Source of the DNA: JAGNRR01 sp964409905
Lineage (GTDB): Bacteria > Bacteroidota > Bacteroidia > Chitinophagales > Chitinophagaceae
Assembly (NCBI GenBank): GCA_964409905.1
Contig: CAYPET010000019.1
Coordinates: 1-38,709 of the forward strand
DNA: 38,709 nucleotides
Reading direction: 5' to 3'
This document shows positions 1 to 8,185 of this stretch, piece after piece. The position numbers and the translations under genes were made by a program. Every line of letters begins with the position of its first letter. The first letter of the stretch is position 1. The notes beneath the pieces are model-generated. The model saw only the letters and a program-made list of their open reading frames with translations. It did no database searches and was not told the origin of the DNA.

Positions 1-740
1 AAATAGCACACCCGCTGATCAGCAAAGGGCGCTTCATAGGGGCTATTATCCTGAGCATGGTAAATATAGTCTGTCAAAGCTTTTTTTGTTTGCCACCCAC
101 CTTTCAGATAAGCCTCTACCTTTCCACACTCATTAAATGCCCTTACCCAAGCCGGCAGGTCTGACATGTAATACGTGCTGCTCATAAAGTTGGCCAGGCT
201 ATCATCCATCCAATAAGCTGCGTTGGCCAAATATCCACCGGGCAATATGGCACCACGATCTTTTAGAGATACAGCAAATGAACGTGCTTGTTGGTTTGTG
301 GCCAGCCGAAGTTCATCTGAAAAGGTTGTAACCAACAAGGAACGGGGACTCATTCTGCCACTGCCGGCCGCCCCACCTACTGCTGCAAAACCCTCATCGC
401 CAACACAATAAGCCATCGTACCTTGGCGGGCATCGTACCAATTATTACCCACTATGCCGTGTATGGCAGGCGTACTGCCTGTGTAAATGCTCGCATGACC
501 CGGTGCAGTGTAGCTGGGTATATAGTTTATGTAACAATTTTTAAACCAAAGACCATTTTGTTTCAAGCGATTGAAACCACCATTGCCAAAATGTTTTTCA
601 AAAACTTCCAAATAGTCAGCCCGCATCTGATCTACCACAATACCGACTACAACAGCGGGCTTATTGCCCTGAGCAGTCACCCCCTTTGCCCAAAACATTG
701 CTATCAATAGCACATAGGCCATATTTTTCATGCGTTTCAT
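1..740 (-). CDS. PafA-like alkaline phosphatase, 5' part (runs off the window)
   Basis: The N-terminal ~246 residues of a secreted phosphatase of the alkaline phosphatase/phosphodiesterase superfamily; the rest lies left of position 1. Translation starts MKRMKNMAYVLLIAM, followed by a hydrophobic signal peptide ending near VTAQ. I see the metal-binding Asp in GIVVDQMRADYL (D37), the nucleophile Thr in YTAPGHASIYTG (T78), an Asn in GIVGNNWYD (N99/N100), and KDRG (K160, R162). This matches the Thr/Asn/Lys/Arg active-site set of PafA-type phosphomonoesterases (T79, N100, K162, R164 in Elizabethkingia PafA), which distinguishes it from plain nucleotide pyrophosphatases. It probably releases phosphate from organic esters in the periplasm. 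It is divergent from the next gene across about 108 bp. A second in-frame ATG lies 9 bp downstream (729-731), so the exact start is uncertain. Confidence 0.88.
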   Translation of the reverse strand, partial: MKRMKNMAYVLLIAMFWAKGVTAQGNKPAVVVGIVVDQMRADYLEVFEKHFGNGGFNRLKQNGLWFKNCYINYIPSYTAPGHASIYTGSTPAIHGIVGNNWYDARQGTMAYCVGDEGFAAVGGAAGSGRMSPRSLLVTTFSDELRLATNQQARSFAVSLKDRGAILPGGYLANAAYWMDDSLANFMSSTYYMSDLPAWVRAFNECGKVEAYLKGGWQTKKALTDYIYHAQDNSPYEAPFADQRVCY

Positions 741-797
741 TTATAAATTGTTAGCAAAAATGAGATTATTAAATCGATAATCGGGTATTGTATGTCG

Positions 798-805
798 TAA
801 TTTTG
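798..805 (+). promoter_or_regulatory. Candidate -7 promoter box, TAATTTTG
   Basis: Perfect match to the Bacteroidota -7 consensus TAnnTTTG, 44 bp upstream of the serine palmitoyltransferase start. No clear -33 TTTG lies at the usual distance, so this is a candidate only. Confidence 0.5.
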
Positions 806-848
806 CCCCTCTCCAACTTAAAATTAATCATAGAGTAACAGCAGATTT

Positions 849-2093
849 ATGGCAGATTTATTTGACAAATTCAACAATATGGGCTCATTGGGTCGATATC
901 AAGACCAAGCCCACGGGTACTATATTTTCCCAAAATTAGAAGGCGAACTTTCCAACCGAATGATGTTTCAGTGTAAAGAGCGCATCGTTTGGAGTTTGAA
1001 CAACTATTTGGGTCTGGGTAACCACCCCGACGTTAGAAAAGCTGATGAAGAAGCAGCGAAAAATTATGGCCTGGCCTACCCAATGGGTGCACGTATGATG
1101 AGTGGCCATACCAGTATTCACGAAGCGCTTGAGGAACAACTGGCCGAATTTGTCCATAAAGAAAAAGCTTATTTGCTCAATTTTGGTTATCAAGGCATGG
1201 TATCTATCGTAGATAGCTTATTGAGCCGCCATGATGTGGCGGTATATGATGCCGAATGTCATGCTTGTATCATTGATGGCTTGCGTATGAGCACAGCCCA
1301 CCGATATGTATTTAAGCATAATGATATTGAAGATTTTGAAAAACAACTAAAACGTGCTCAGGACAAAATAGGTAATACAGGCGGTGGTATTTTGGTTATC
1401 ACCGAGGGTGTCTATGGCATGTCGGGCGACCAAGGCAAGTTAAAAGAAATTTGTGCTTTAAAAGAAAAATATAACTTCCGCCTGCTAGTAGACGATGCCC
1501 ATGGTTTTGGCACGTTGGGCGAAACGGGTGCGGGTGCCGGTGAAGAACAAGGTTGCCAGGATGATATTGATGTTTATTTCTCCACTTTTGCCAAAAGTAT
1601 GGCCAGCATTGGCGCTTTTGTAGCCGGCGATGCCAGCGTAGTCAATTACCTTATGTATAATATGCGCTCGCAAATATTTGCCAAATCCTTGCCCATGCCG
1701 CTGGTGGTGGGCAATATCAAACGCCTGGAAATGTTACGCACACAGCCAGAGCATAAAGCAAAATTATGGCATAATGTACGTGCATTGCAAAACGGATTGA
1801 AAGAAGCCGGATTGGACATTGGTAAAACCAACTCGCCGGTTACGCCCGTATTTATGCATGGTGGTATGAATGAAGCTACCCACCTCACAAGGGATTTGCG
1901 CGAAAATTATAACATCTTTTGCTCTATCGTTACTTACCCCGTGATACCAAGGGGGCAAATAATTTTACGATTGATACCCACAGCAGTGCATACGCAGGAG
2001 GATATTGATATCACAATCGCTGCTTTTAAAGAAGTCAAAAGAAAATTGGATGCCAAAGAGTATCCAAACGAATTTGCTGAAGAAACGGCCTAA
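849..2093 (+). CDS. spt: Serine palmitoyltransferase (alpha-oxoamine synthase family)
   Basis: A 414-residue PLP-dependent enzyme of the alpha-oxoamine synthase family, predicted to condense L-serine with a long-chain acyl-CoA to 3-ketosphinganine, the first step of sphingolipid synthesis. It has the Schiff-base Lys in STFAKSMASIGAF (K249), the PLP-contacting DDAHGFG (D215, H218) and the ring-stacking His in ECHACIIDG (H138). Length and motifs fit the soluble bacterial enzymes. Relatives such as KBL (2-amino-3-ketobutyrate CoA ligase) and BioF (8-amino-7-oxononanoate synthase) share this fold. I favour SPT because no biotin or threonine genes lie nearby and sphingolipids are common in this phylum, but sequence alone does not settle the acyl substrate. 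It is a single-gene unit with its own terminator just after the stop. Confidence 0.85.
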   Translation: MADLFDKFNNMGSLGRYQDQAHGYYIFPKLEGELSNRMMFQCKERIVWSLNNYLGLGNHPDVRKADEEAAKNYGLAYPMGARMMSGHTSIHEALEEQLAEFVHKEKAYLLNFGYQGMVSIVDSLLSRHDVAVYDAECHACIIDGLRMSTAHRYVFKHNDIEDFEKQLKRAQDKIGNTGGGILVITEGVYGMSGDQGKLKEICALKEKYNFRLLVDDAHGFGTLGETGAGAGEEQGCQDDIDVYFSTFAKSMASIGAFVAGDASVVNYLMYNMRSQIFAKSLPMPLVVGNIKRLEMLRTQPEHKAKLWHNVRALQNGLKEAGLDIGKTNSPVTPVFMHGGMNEATHLTRDLRENYNIFCSIVTYPVIPRGQIILRLIPTAVHTQEDIDITIAAFKEVKRKLDAKEYPNEFAEETA

Positions 2094-2110
2094 TCATACA
2101 AAACACAAAT

Positions 2111-2136
2111 AAACGCCCCGCTTGGGGCGTTTTTTG
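2111..2136 (+). terminator. Rho-independent terminator after spt
   Basis: A 9-bp perfect stem (aaacgcccc / ggggcgttt) with a 4-nt loop (gctt), followed by a T run, 17 bp after the spt stop codon. Confidence 0.9.
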
Positions 2137-2141
2137 TTTAA

Positions 2142-2234
2142 CCTACCACTTCATCAACTTCTTCACCAGGGTGTGATTGCCTTAACAGTCCAAACTATGA
2201 TGCACATAGATGATTTTGATAGAGCAGATGATTA
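2142..2234. repeat. Repeat copy A (core plus right half)
   Basis: A 93-bp segment starting cctaccacttcatcaac. It matches copy B (2734-2826) without gaps, with about eight mismatches in 90 positions. The core read on the minus strand encodes a T9SS-like tail, LVKKLMKW-stop. The left half of the unit, present in B and C, is absent here, where the spt terminator sits instead. The right end supplies the TAA stop codon of the GxxExxY gene. Confidence 0.85.
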
Positions 2235-2636
2235 TGTCCCATTTTCAATGGGTCTATATTTAGAATTGATAAGCCTTTTAAATATTAATCGGCGCTCACC
2301 AAAATTTATTAGTAACCCAATTTCTAAATTGTAGGCCTCCAAATAATTAATTGCCTGCGCTATATGAACGTCTTCCAATTCTTTGATAGCTTTTAATTCC
2401 ACACTTATTTTATATTCTACCAAGAAATCTACACGACGTGTGCCTATATGATCACCCTTATATTCAATTGGCATTTCGAATTCGCGTGCGGCATTTACTC
2501 CTTGCAAATAAAACTCTCTAGCCAACGCACGTTGATATATTACCTCTTGAAAGCCACTTCCGAGATAATTGTGCACTTCCATAGCGCAACCTATAATCTT
2601 GTGTGTGACATCTGAATATTTATGTTCTTCCACCAT
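2232..2636 (-). CDS. GxxExxY family protein
   Basis: A 134-residue protein of the GxxExxY family. The name-giving motif is visible in GSGFQEVIYQRAL (residues ~26-38). A later RVDFLVEY...VELKAI segment (~68-83) has the Asp and Glu-x-Lys arrangement of PD-(D/E)xK nuclease folds. Family members are small and widespread in Bacteroidota and some other phyla, often in repeat-rich intergenic positions, and their biochemical role is not established. Here the gene lies alone between repeat copies A and B. Its last codon and stop run into copy A, and its start is ~46 bp from copy B. Nuclease activity is inferred from the fold only. Confidence 0.85.
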   Translation of the reverse strand: MVEEHKYSDVTHKIIGCAMEVHNYLGSGFQEVIYQRALAREFYLQGVNAAREFEMPIEYKGDHIGTRRVDFLVEYKISVELKAIKELEDVHIAQAINYLEAYNLEIGLLINFGERRLIFKRLINSKYRPIENGT

Positions 2637-2682
2637 TTCATTTCAAAACTAGCATTCAAAATGAATTTATATTCGTCTATAT

Positions 2683-2826
2683 TATCCAAGTCATCAGCTA
2701 CATCCTTCATATCGGCTTACATCATAATTTAAACCTACCACTTCATCAACTTCTTCACCAGGGTGTGGTTGCCTTAACAGTCCAAACTATGATGTCCGCA
2801 GATAATTTTGATACAGCAGATAATTA
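2683..2826. repeat. Repeat copy B (full unit)
   Basis: The most complete unit, about 144 bp. The left half (2683-2733) and core (2734-2775) match copy C with about five mismatches in 93; core plus right half match copy A. On the minus strand the core reads GNHTLVKKLMKW-stop, but a TAA lies directly before the Gly codon, so no open frame leads into it. Confidence 0.85.
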
Positions 2827-2844
2827 ATTTAAACACACTCACTC

Positions 2845-2937
2845 TATCCAAGTCATCAGCTACATCCTATATATCAGCTTACATCATAGTTTAAACCTAC
2901 CACCTCATCAACTTCTTCACCAGGGTGTGGTTGCCTT
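2845..2937. repeat. Repeat copy C (left half plus core), with decayed T9SS tail
   Basis: A 93-bp copy, offset 162 bp from copy B. The minus-strand frame continues further than in A and B, reading GFHIRQSKQGNHTLVKKLMRW-stop back to about 2960. This resembles the last strand of a T9SS type A sorting domain (a run ending VKK plus hydrophobic residues). I see no longer open frame to the right, so I read it as the remnant of a lost secreted-protein gene. Confidence 0.75.
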
Positions 2938-3010
2938 GTTTGCTTTGCCGGATGTGAAAACCACTGCATATAAAACAGGATGAATAAATACAGGATTACG
3001 AGCCCTTAAG

Positions 3011-5371
3011 CTATCGCAGCAGGGTTACATTCCCCTGAAACTGATTCTGGAAACCATTGCGCCAACGTGCGGTAATGATATACACATACACCCCCGCTGC
3101 CTGATCTTTACCGCCAAAACGTCCGTCCCAGCCGCGGCCATTTAGATTGGTACCGCTGAATATCAACTCGCCCCAGCGATTGAATATTTGCATATCATAT
3201 TCTATCACACCGCTACTCAACAATTGCCGTGGTAAGAAAAAGTCATTTTGCCCATCATTGTTCGGCGTAAAGGAGTTGGGTATATTGAGGTAGCAATCGC
3301 GCTTTACCCAAATCGTGTCGGCGCTGCTGCAACCATCAACGGTCGTCTGCGCCCAATACGCCCCTGCCGCTTCCATGCCTACGTTAATAGCTGGCTGCGA
3401 CACGCCGGTGCTCCATTGCAATATTTGAGCAGGGTTATTTTTATCCTGCAATACCACGCTGGTATCTAAGCCCGGGCACAGCATGACATCCTCGCCCAAA
3501 TCGATGCGGGGGTAATCGTTTACTGTGATAATGATATTGGTATCGAGGTTCGGACATACCAAATATTCGCCTTTGAAGTTTACCGTGTACACACCCGCAT
3601 TTTGATAGGTATGTCTTGGGTTGTGCAACCCATCGAGTATGGTGCCATCATCAAAGTCATATACCACATTAAAAGTGGTCTCGGCCACACTGTCGGTAAA
3701 CTGTACCGGTTCCCCAACGCAGAGCTCAGTCGGTTGTGCACTGATTTGGATATAGGGAGGCACGTCTACAAATACGGTATATTTTGCCGAATCCTGACAA
3801 CCGAGGGTATCGGTAATGGTGAAGGTAACGGTATAAGTACCGGGTAAAGGATATTGATAAACTTGCTGTAGCGGGCCGGCATTCATGCGCGTAACGCCAT
3901 TGCCAAAGTCCCAGTCAAAAATCAAATTGCCAGTACCGGCCAGTGGCGTAGTAACGGGGCTGAAAATAAAACTACTGCCCACACAAATGGAATCATCGCC
4001 TGCCACACCATTATTGGTTATGATAAAGTCAGCGTCCAGTGGGTGCCGGGTATCAATATTGATAGTAATGGCGTCAGCGCAACCATTATCTGTTACTTGC
4101 AATTGAACACCATAATTACCTTGCACGCCATAAATGTGGGCGGGGTTTTCGAGGCTGCTAAAGTTGCCATTACCAAATGACCAGAAATAGCTTGGATTGC
4201 CGTTTGGATTTTCCTGCGAGGTATTAGTAAATATCACCGTATCCGAAATACACCCCAGACGAATGTCATAGCTAAAATTTGCCACTGGTGTATAATCATC
4301 CACATCCACCACAATGGAGTCTGTAAAGGAACAACCACCCTGCCCGGGGTCAGATGTAGCTGTAAGGTAATAAATGGTTTGTACATTTTGGGTAATGGCT
4401 GGCGAAAGCGTATTGCCGCCACTTACTATATTGGGCAAAGGCGCCCAGGACAAATCAAAATTGATAAAGGGTAAGGTATTAGTAAGCGTAGCAGCCAAAG
4501 TATCGGCAAAAGGTGCACAACCTGTCACGGTGCGATTAGCTCCGGCATCAAGGGTTGCCGTGACGGGTATGACGGTAAACGTGTCCTTGATATTATTGGC
4601 ATTGGAAGATGCAATAACGCGGGCAATAGTATTGGGCAAGGCGGTAATACTTTGTCCGGTATTGGCCGATAAATTGGCAAAACCACTGTCCACTGTCCAG
4701 CTTATAGTGCCGGTATTGCCGGTAGCAAGCGTTACGGGCGGCGCACCAGCGCAATGGTATACGGTATCCTGCCGCAAGTCGAAACCAAAATCAACCAGGC
4801 CTGTACCAAAGCCATTGGCTACTGCACTGCCAAACAATCCGTAGCGGCGTATGTTGGGCGGTGTATTATCCTGATGTAAATAATTACCCGTACCGCCGGT
4901 TTGCTCCATTTCAAAAATGAGACTCAACGAGGGGTTATAAAAGAATGGGGTTTGCAACTCGATACCATACCATTGGCTAGGCAAAACCCCGGTGAAGGTA
5001 AAGGTGGGGCTGGCAAAGACTTGCGTCAGCCCAGTGGTATAGGTCGCATTCGGGAAAGCGGTAGTAGTGCCTACATTTTGCCCCAGCCAAATAAAAATAT
5101 TGTATACCGAGGTAGCATTGGTCGTGCTGCCAATCCGAAAGTATACTTTGGAGATATTACCTGCATATGCCGGTGTACCAAGTCCGCCACCCAAGGTGGA
5201 GAAGGCATTCGGGCTGTATAACCATTGTACCTTGTTGTTGGTAGTGGTACTGAGCGGAAATACATTATTACTCGTGCCGGTATTGTTGTTAAAAAACTGA
5301 GGCGTTTGGGCGTAGGCCGCTGAAACTATTATGAGAAATATCAAAACAAACAAACAGTGTACTAATTTCAT
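3011..5371 (-). CDS. Secreted PKD-repeat protein with T9SS type B (CHU_C) domain
   Basis: A 786-residue extracellular protein. A signal peptide (residues ~1-21, ending AAYAQ) is followed by a Ser/Thr/Asn-rich beta region. At least three PKD-like domains follow at ~365-440, ~448-535 and ~540-620, with the characteristic YFWSFGNG, DWDFGNGV and VYDFDDGT strands. The last ~90 residues are the gliding-motility-associated C-terminal domain (NSFTPNNDGQNDFF..., IFNRWGELIF..., GVYVYII), which directs export by the type IX system as a type B cargo. Function is probably surface adhesion or matrix, with no catalytic motif. It is a paralog of the gene immediately upstream, from which it is separated by a terminator and its own promoter-like box. 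Confidence 0.9.
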   Translation of the reverse strand: MKLVHCLFVLIFLIIVSAAYAQTPQFFNNNTGTSNNVFPLSTTTNNKVQWLYSPNAFSTLGGGLGTPAYAGNISKVYFRIGSTTNATSVYNIFIWLGQNVGTTTAFPNATYTTGLTQVFASPTFTFTGVLPSQWYGIELQTPFFYNPSLSLIFEMEQTGGTGNYLHQDNTPPNIRRYGLFGSAVANGFGTGLVDFGFDLRQDTVYHCAGAPPVTLATGNTGTISWTVDSGFANLSANTGQSITALPNTIARVIASSNANNIKDTFTVIPVTATLDAGANRTVTGCAPFADTLAATLTNTLPFINFDLSWAPLPNIVSGGNTLSPAITQNVQTIYYLTATSDPGQGGCSFTDSIVVDVDDYTPVANFSYDIRLGCISDTVIFTNTSQENPNGNPSYFWSFGNGNFSSLENPAHIYGVQGNYGVQLQVTDNGCADAITINIDTRHPLDADFIITNNGVAGDDSICVGSSFIFSPVTTPLAGTGNLIFDWDFGNGVTRMNAGPLQQVYQYPLPGTYTVTFTITDTLGCQDSAKYTVFVDVPPYIQISAQPTELCVGEPVQFTDSVAETTFNVVYDFDDGTILDGLHNPRHTYQNAGVYTVNFKGEYLVCPNLDTNIIITVNDYPRIDLGEDVMLCPGLDTSVVLQDKNNPAQILQWSTGVSQPAINVGMEAAGAYWAQTTVDGCSSADTIWVKRDCYLNIPNSFTPNNDGQNDFFLPRQLLSSGVIEYDMQIFNRWGELIFSGTNLNGRGWDGRFGGKDQAAGVYVYIITARWRNGFQNQFQGNVTLLR

Positions 5372-5435
5372 AATTATTTTTTTTAATCTATCTCAAAAAC
5401 AGTCATGTAATACAACTTGTGATTTACATGCCTCA

Positions 5436-5443
5436 CAAATTTA
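5436..5443 (-). promoter_or_regulatory. Candidate -7 box, TAAATTTG
   Basis: A perfect TAnnTTTG on the minus strand, 65 bp upstream of the 3011-5371 gene and downstream of the previous gene's terminator. This suggests the tandem paralogs are transcribed separately. Confidence 0.5.
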
Positions 5444-5461
5444 ATAAATAAGTTTCATTCA

Positions 5462-5487
5462 TAAAAAATCCCCCAAACGAGGGGGAT
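5462..5487 (-). terminator. Terminator after the second CHU_C gene
   Basis: A stem of atccccc / gggggat with a 6-nt loop, followed on the minus strand by a T run (a6 at 5463-5468 on the plus strand). It lies 27 bp past the stop of the 5514-8030 gene. Confidence 0.85.
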
Positions 5488-5513
5488 TCCTCAACAAAAA
5501 CGCAAGGCATTGG

Positions 5514-8030
5514 CTAGCGCAATAAACTCACGTTCCCCTGAAATTGATTCGTAAAACCATTTTTCCATTTAGCCTCTATCAAATATACATATACCCCTAC
5601 CGGCTGTTCTTTTCCACCAAACGTACCATCCCAACCCCGACCATTCAGGTTATTCGTCTGGAAAATCAACTCGCCCCAACGATTGAATATTTTCATATCA
5701 AATCCTGTCAAACCACTACTCAGTAACTGCCGTGGTATGAAGTAATCGTTCATTCCATCTCCATTTGGCGAAAAGGAGTTTGGAATGTTGAGGTAACAAT
5801 CCCGCTTTATCCAAATGCTATCAGTGCCAACACAACCATTGTTATCCGCCCGTGCCCAGTAGCGCCCTGTCTGTTCTACAGGAACCGTTATAGAAGGAGC
5901 GCTAACACCGGTACTCCAACTGAGTATGCGAGACGGATTAACCACATCCCGCAGCACGGCGGCAGTATCTACCCCAGGGCATAAGGTAATATCATCACCC
6001 AGCTCTACAAGTGGGTACTCATTTACGGTGATGGTAATCGTTGTGTCAGCATTCGGACAAACAAGATATTGACCTTCAAAATTTACATTGTATACCCCTG
6101 CAGCCTTATAAACGTGTGCAGGATTGTGCAAGCCACTTAAGATATTTCCATCGCCAAAATCATAAACCGTGTTGAATGTATTGGGCGCTACAGAATCAGT
6201 AAAATAAACCTTGTCTCCAACGCAAATCTCTGTGGGTTGGGCTGCCAGCCGCACAAAAGCAGGTATATCCACAAAAACACTTTTTACCATTGAATCTTGA
6301 CATCCAAGTGTATCAGTCAATACCAATTTTACAGAATAGATGCCCGGATTGGCAAATTGATAAACCTGCTGTAAAGGTCCGTCATTGAGCCGCACGGTGC
6401 CATCGCCAAAATACCAGTCAAATGTCATAGGCGCTGTGCCCGGTAATGGCGTTGTGATGGGACTGAAAACAAATGCCCCACCCAAACAAATAGAATCATC
6501 CCCACCTAAGCCATTATTGGTGATCCCAAAATCGGCCACCAATGGATGGCGTACATCAACATTTATTATGGTATCGTCAGTACAGCCGCGATCGGTAACA
6601 GTAAGTCGAACCGGATAATTCCCCTGAACACCATAAATATGTGTCGGATTTTTCACTGCACTAAAATTACCATCGCCAAACGTCCAGAAGAAGGTGGCAC
6701 TACCATTTGGATTCGTGATGGATGTATTAGTAAAGGCCACAGTATCATTAATACAACCTAAGCCCAGGTCAACCTCAAAATTGGCAAAAGGAGTAAAATT
6801 ATCGATGTCCATCCCCACTGTATCACTCCAGCTACAACCACCTTCAGTGGCTGGTGTAGATACCGTGATAGTATAGGTGGTTGCGGCCGTCTGACTTATA
6901 GCAGGGGTTAAGGTATTGCCCCCCGAAACAATATTAGCCACAGGTGCCCAGGCAATGCTGTATGCTATACTGCCATTCGTATCCAGCAAAGTGGCATTCA
7001 GCGTATCAGCAAAAGGGTCACATCCGGGGATAATGCCGTCTTGGCCTGCATCAAGCGTAGCGGTTACAGCGATAACTCTAAAAGAATCCGTTGTAGTACT
7101 GGCTGAGGATGTAGCCACGATTAAGGCGGTACTACTTGCCGTTACCTGAACTGATGTGCCTATGCCCACTACGTTGGCGGCACCGGCATGCACCGTCCAG
7201 GTTATGGCTCCGGGCAAATTAGTTGTCAGGTTAACAGGCGGTGCTCCCTGACAATAGTAAAGTGTATCTATACCAGAGTTACATACCGGGCAGCAGGCCA
7301 TATCACTTGGGCTAATGGTAACGTTGGTAATCGGAGAAAAGGCAATATTCGTGCCGGGGCCAATGGTGCCACTATGAAACCCTCCACCATTATGATAGTA
7401 CACGGTATTACCAATAATGGCAAAGCCTCCTCCTGCTGTGTTTGAGGTACCCGTGGCCGTCCATGATTGCAACAAGACTCCGGTCGAGCTGTATTTTCTT
7501 AAAAACGGGGCCGGAGTTCCGGTATTCAATGTGCGCAAAATATAAAATCCACCATCACAGTCGCCTACTAAGTCATAAGGCCCACCTCCGGTAAAACCAG
7601 GCACCGTAAGCAATAAAGTTGAAGGACCAGTTCCATCATATTGCCAAACATCACCGGTTCCTCCATTTAGATTGTACAAATAATTTCCGCCACCACCGGG
7701 GTTTACGGTTGCGCCTGCGCTATGACCAGTATTGACCCAAGTCGTGCCATTCCAATAAATCCAGTTTCCGCCTGATGTAGAATAAAAAGTAGGCGAAGGC
7801 CCGGGACCGTTAAGATTATTGGCCACTGCAAGGCCGCCGCCACCATTTGGTATCGTATTGGTAGAAGGATTGGTGGCTGATGCCGGTAATGAAGGGTCAT
7901 AATTCTGAATTACCAAGTTTTGGATGTAAATAATGCCATCCGGCCCGTTTTGACATGGCAATTGTGCTTTTGCGTCATAGGCAATAAATACAGTACTCAA
8001 TACGATTAGAACAGATAAAAAATTCTTCAT
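5514..8030 (-). CDS. Secreted PKD-repeat protein with T9SS type B (CHU_C) domain, paralog
   Basis: An 838-residue secreted protein. I start at the ATG at 8030 (MKNFLSVLIVLSTVFIAYDA), because a signal peptide follows directly; the frame extends 27 residues upstream but without signal-peptide character. The N-terminal ~270 residues are rich in Gly/Asn/Thr and look like a propeller or NHL-type region (repeated WxYDGTGPS..., GDCDGGFYIL...). Three PKD-like domains (YFWTFGDG, DWYFGDGT, VYDFGDGN) and a C-terminal CHU_C sorting domain follow. From the Cys-Gly-Ala-Pro-Pro-Val segment onward it aligns along its length with the neighbouring 3011-5371 product, while the N-terminal modules differ. This indicates duplication plus N-terminal swap. 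Role: probable surface structure or adhesin. Confidence 0.9.
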   Translation of the reverse strand: MKNFLSVLIVLSTVFIAYDAKAQLPCQNGPDGIIYIQNLVIQNYDPSLPASATNPSTNTIPNGGGGLAVANNLNGPGPSPTFYSTSGGNWIYWNGTTWVNTGHSAGATVNPGGGGNYLYNLNGGTGDVWQYDGTGPSTLLLTVPGFTGGGPYDLVGDCDGGFYILRTLNTGTPAPFLRKYSSTGVLLQSWTATGTSNTAGGGFAIIGNTVYYHNGGGFHSGTIGPGTNIAFSPITNVTISPSDMACCPVCNSGIDTLYYCQGAPPVNLTTNLPGAITWTVHAGAANVVGIGTSVQVTASSTALIVATSSASTTTDSFRVIAVTATLDAGQDGIIPGCDPFADTLNATLLDTNGSIAYSIAWAPVANIVSGGNTLTPAISQTAATTYTITVSTPATEGGCSWSDTVGMDIDNFTPFANFEVDLGLGCINDTVAFTNTSITNPNGSATFFWTFGDGNFSAVKNPTHIYGVQGNYPVRLTVTDRGCTDDTIINVDVRHPLVADFGITNNGLGGDDSICLGGAFVFSPITTPLPGTAPMTFDWYFGDGTVRLNDGPLQQVYQFANPGIYSVKLVLTDTLGCQDSMVKSVFVDIPAFVRLAAQPTEICVGDKVYFTDSVAPNTFNTVYDFGDGNILSGLHNPAHVYKAAGVYNVNFEGQYLVCPNADTTITITVNEYPLVELGDDITLCPGVDTAAVLRDVVNPSRILSWSTGVSAPSITVPVEQTGRYWARADNNGCVGTDSIWIKRDCYLNIPNSFSPNGDGMNDYFIPRQLLSSGLTGFDMKIFNRWGELIFQTNNLNGRGWDGTFGGKEQPVGVYVYLIEAKWKNGFTNQFQGNVSLLR

Positions 8031-8133
8031 AAATAGTTCAATAGAGGTAGATGAGGTGAAGATAAGACGGAAATGCAGTTGTAAACGTTGGCAAAGGGGG
8101 AAAAATGACAATTCTTACATTAAACTGAGATAC

Positions 8134-8166
8134 AAAAAAACTCCATGCAAATGACATGGAGTTTTT
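8134..8166. terminator. Bidirectional-looking terminator after sppA
   Basis: An 11-bp stem (aaaactccatg / catggagtttt) with a 7-nt loop and A/T tracts on both sides, 20 bp past the sppA stop codon. It serves sppA on the minus strand, reading into T7. Confidence 0.85.
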
Positions 8167-8185
8167 AGTTTAAAAATGGTACGAA

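Larger units (their letters stand above)
2637..3010. other. Gene-free interval holding repeats B and C
   Basis: This 374-bp interval has no convincing gene. Its content is repeat copies B and C plus about 70 bp of unassigned AT-rich sequence before the stop codon of the next gene. No hairpin with a T run was seen for the 3011-5371 gene. Confidence 0.6.

Noticed and set aside
223..710. Two plus-strand frames at the left edge
   Set aside because: They are antisense to the PafA-like phosphatase, whose active-site motifs are clear.
2122..2334. A 70-codon plus-strand frame across the spt terminator
   Set aside because: It begins inside the terminator stem and runs through repeat copy A and the 3' end of the GxxExxY gene.
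2142..2937. CRISPR array
   Set aside because: There are only three copies, with unequal spacing (592 and 162 bp), long diverged units and coding similarity; no Cas genes are nearby.
4374..4844. A 156-codon plus-strand frame inside the first CHU_C gene
   Set aside because: It lies opposite a well-supported secreted protein, has no recognisable domain, and similar shadows occur in the paralog.
8031..8111. Upstream extension of the second CHU_C gene to the ATG at 8111
   Set aside because: The 27 extra residues would bury the clear signal peptide beginning at the ATG at 8030.
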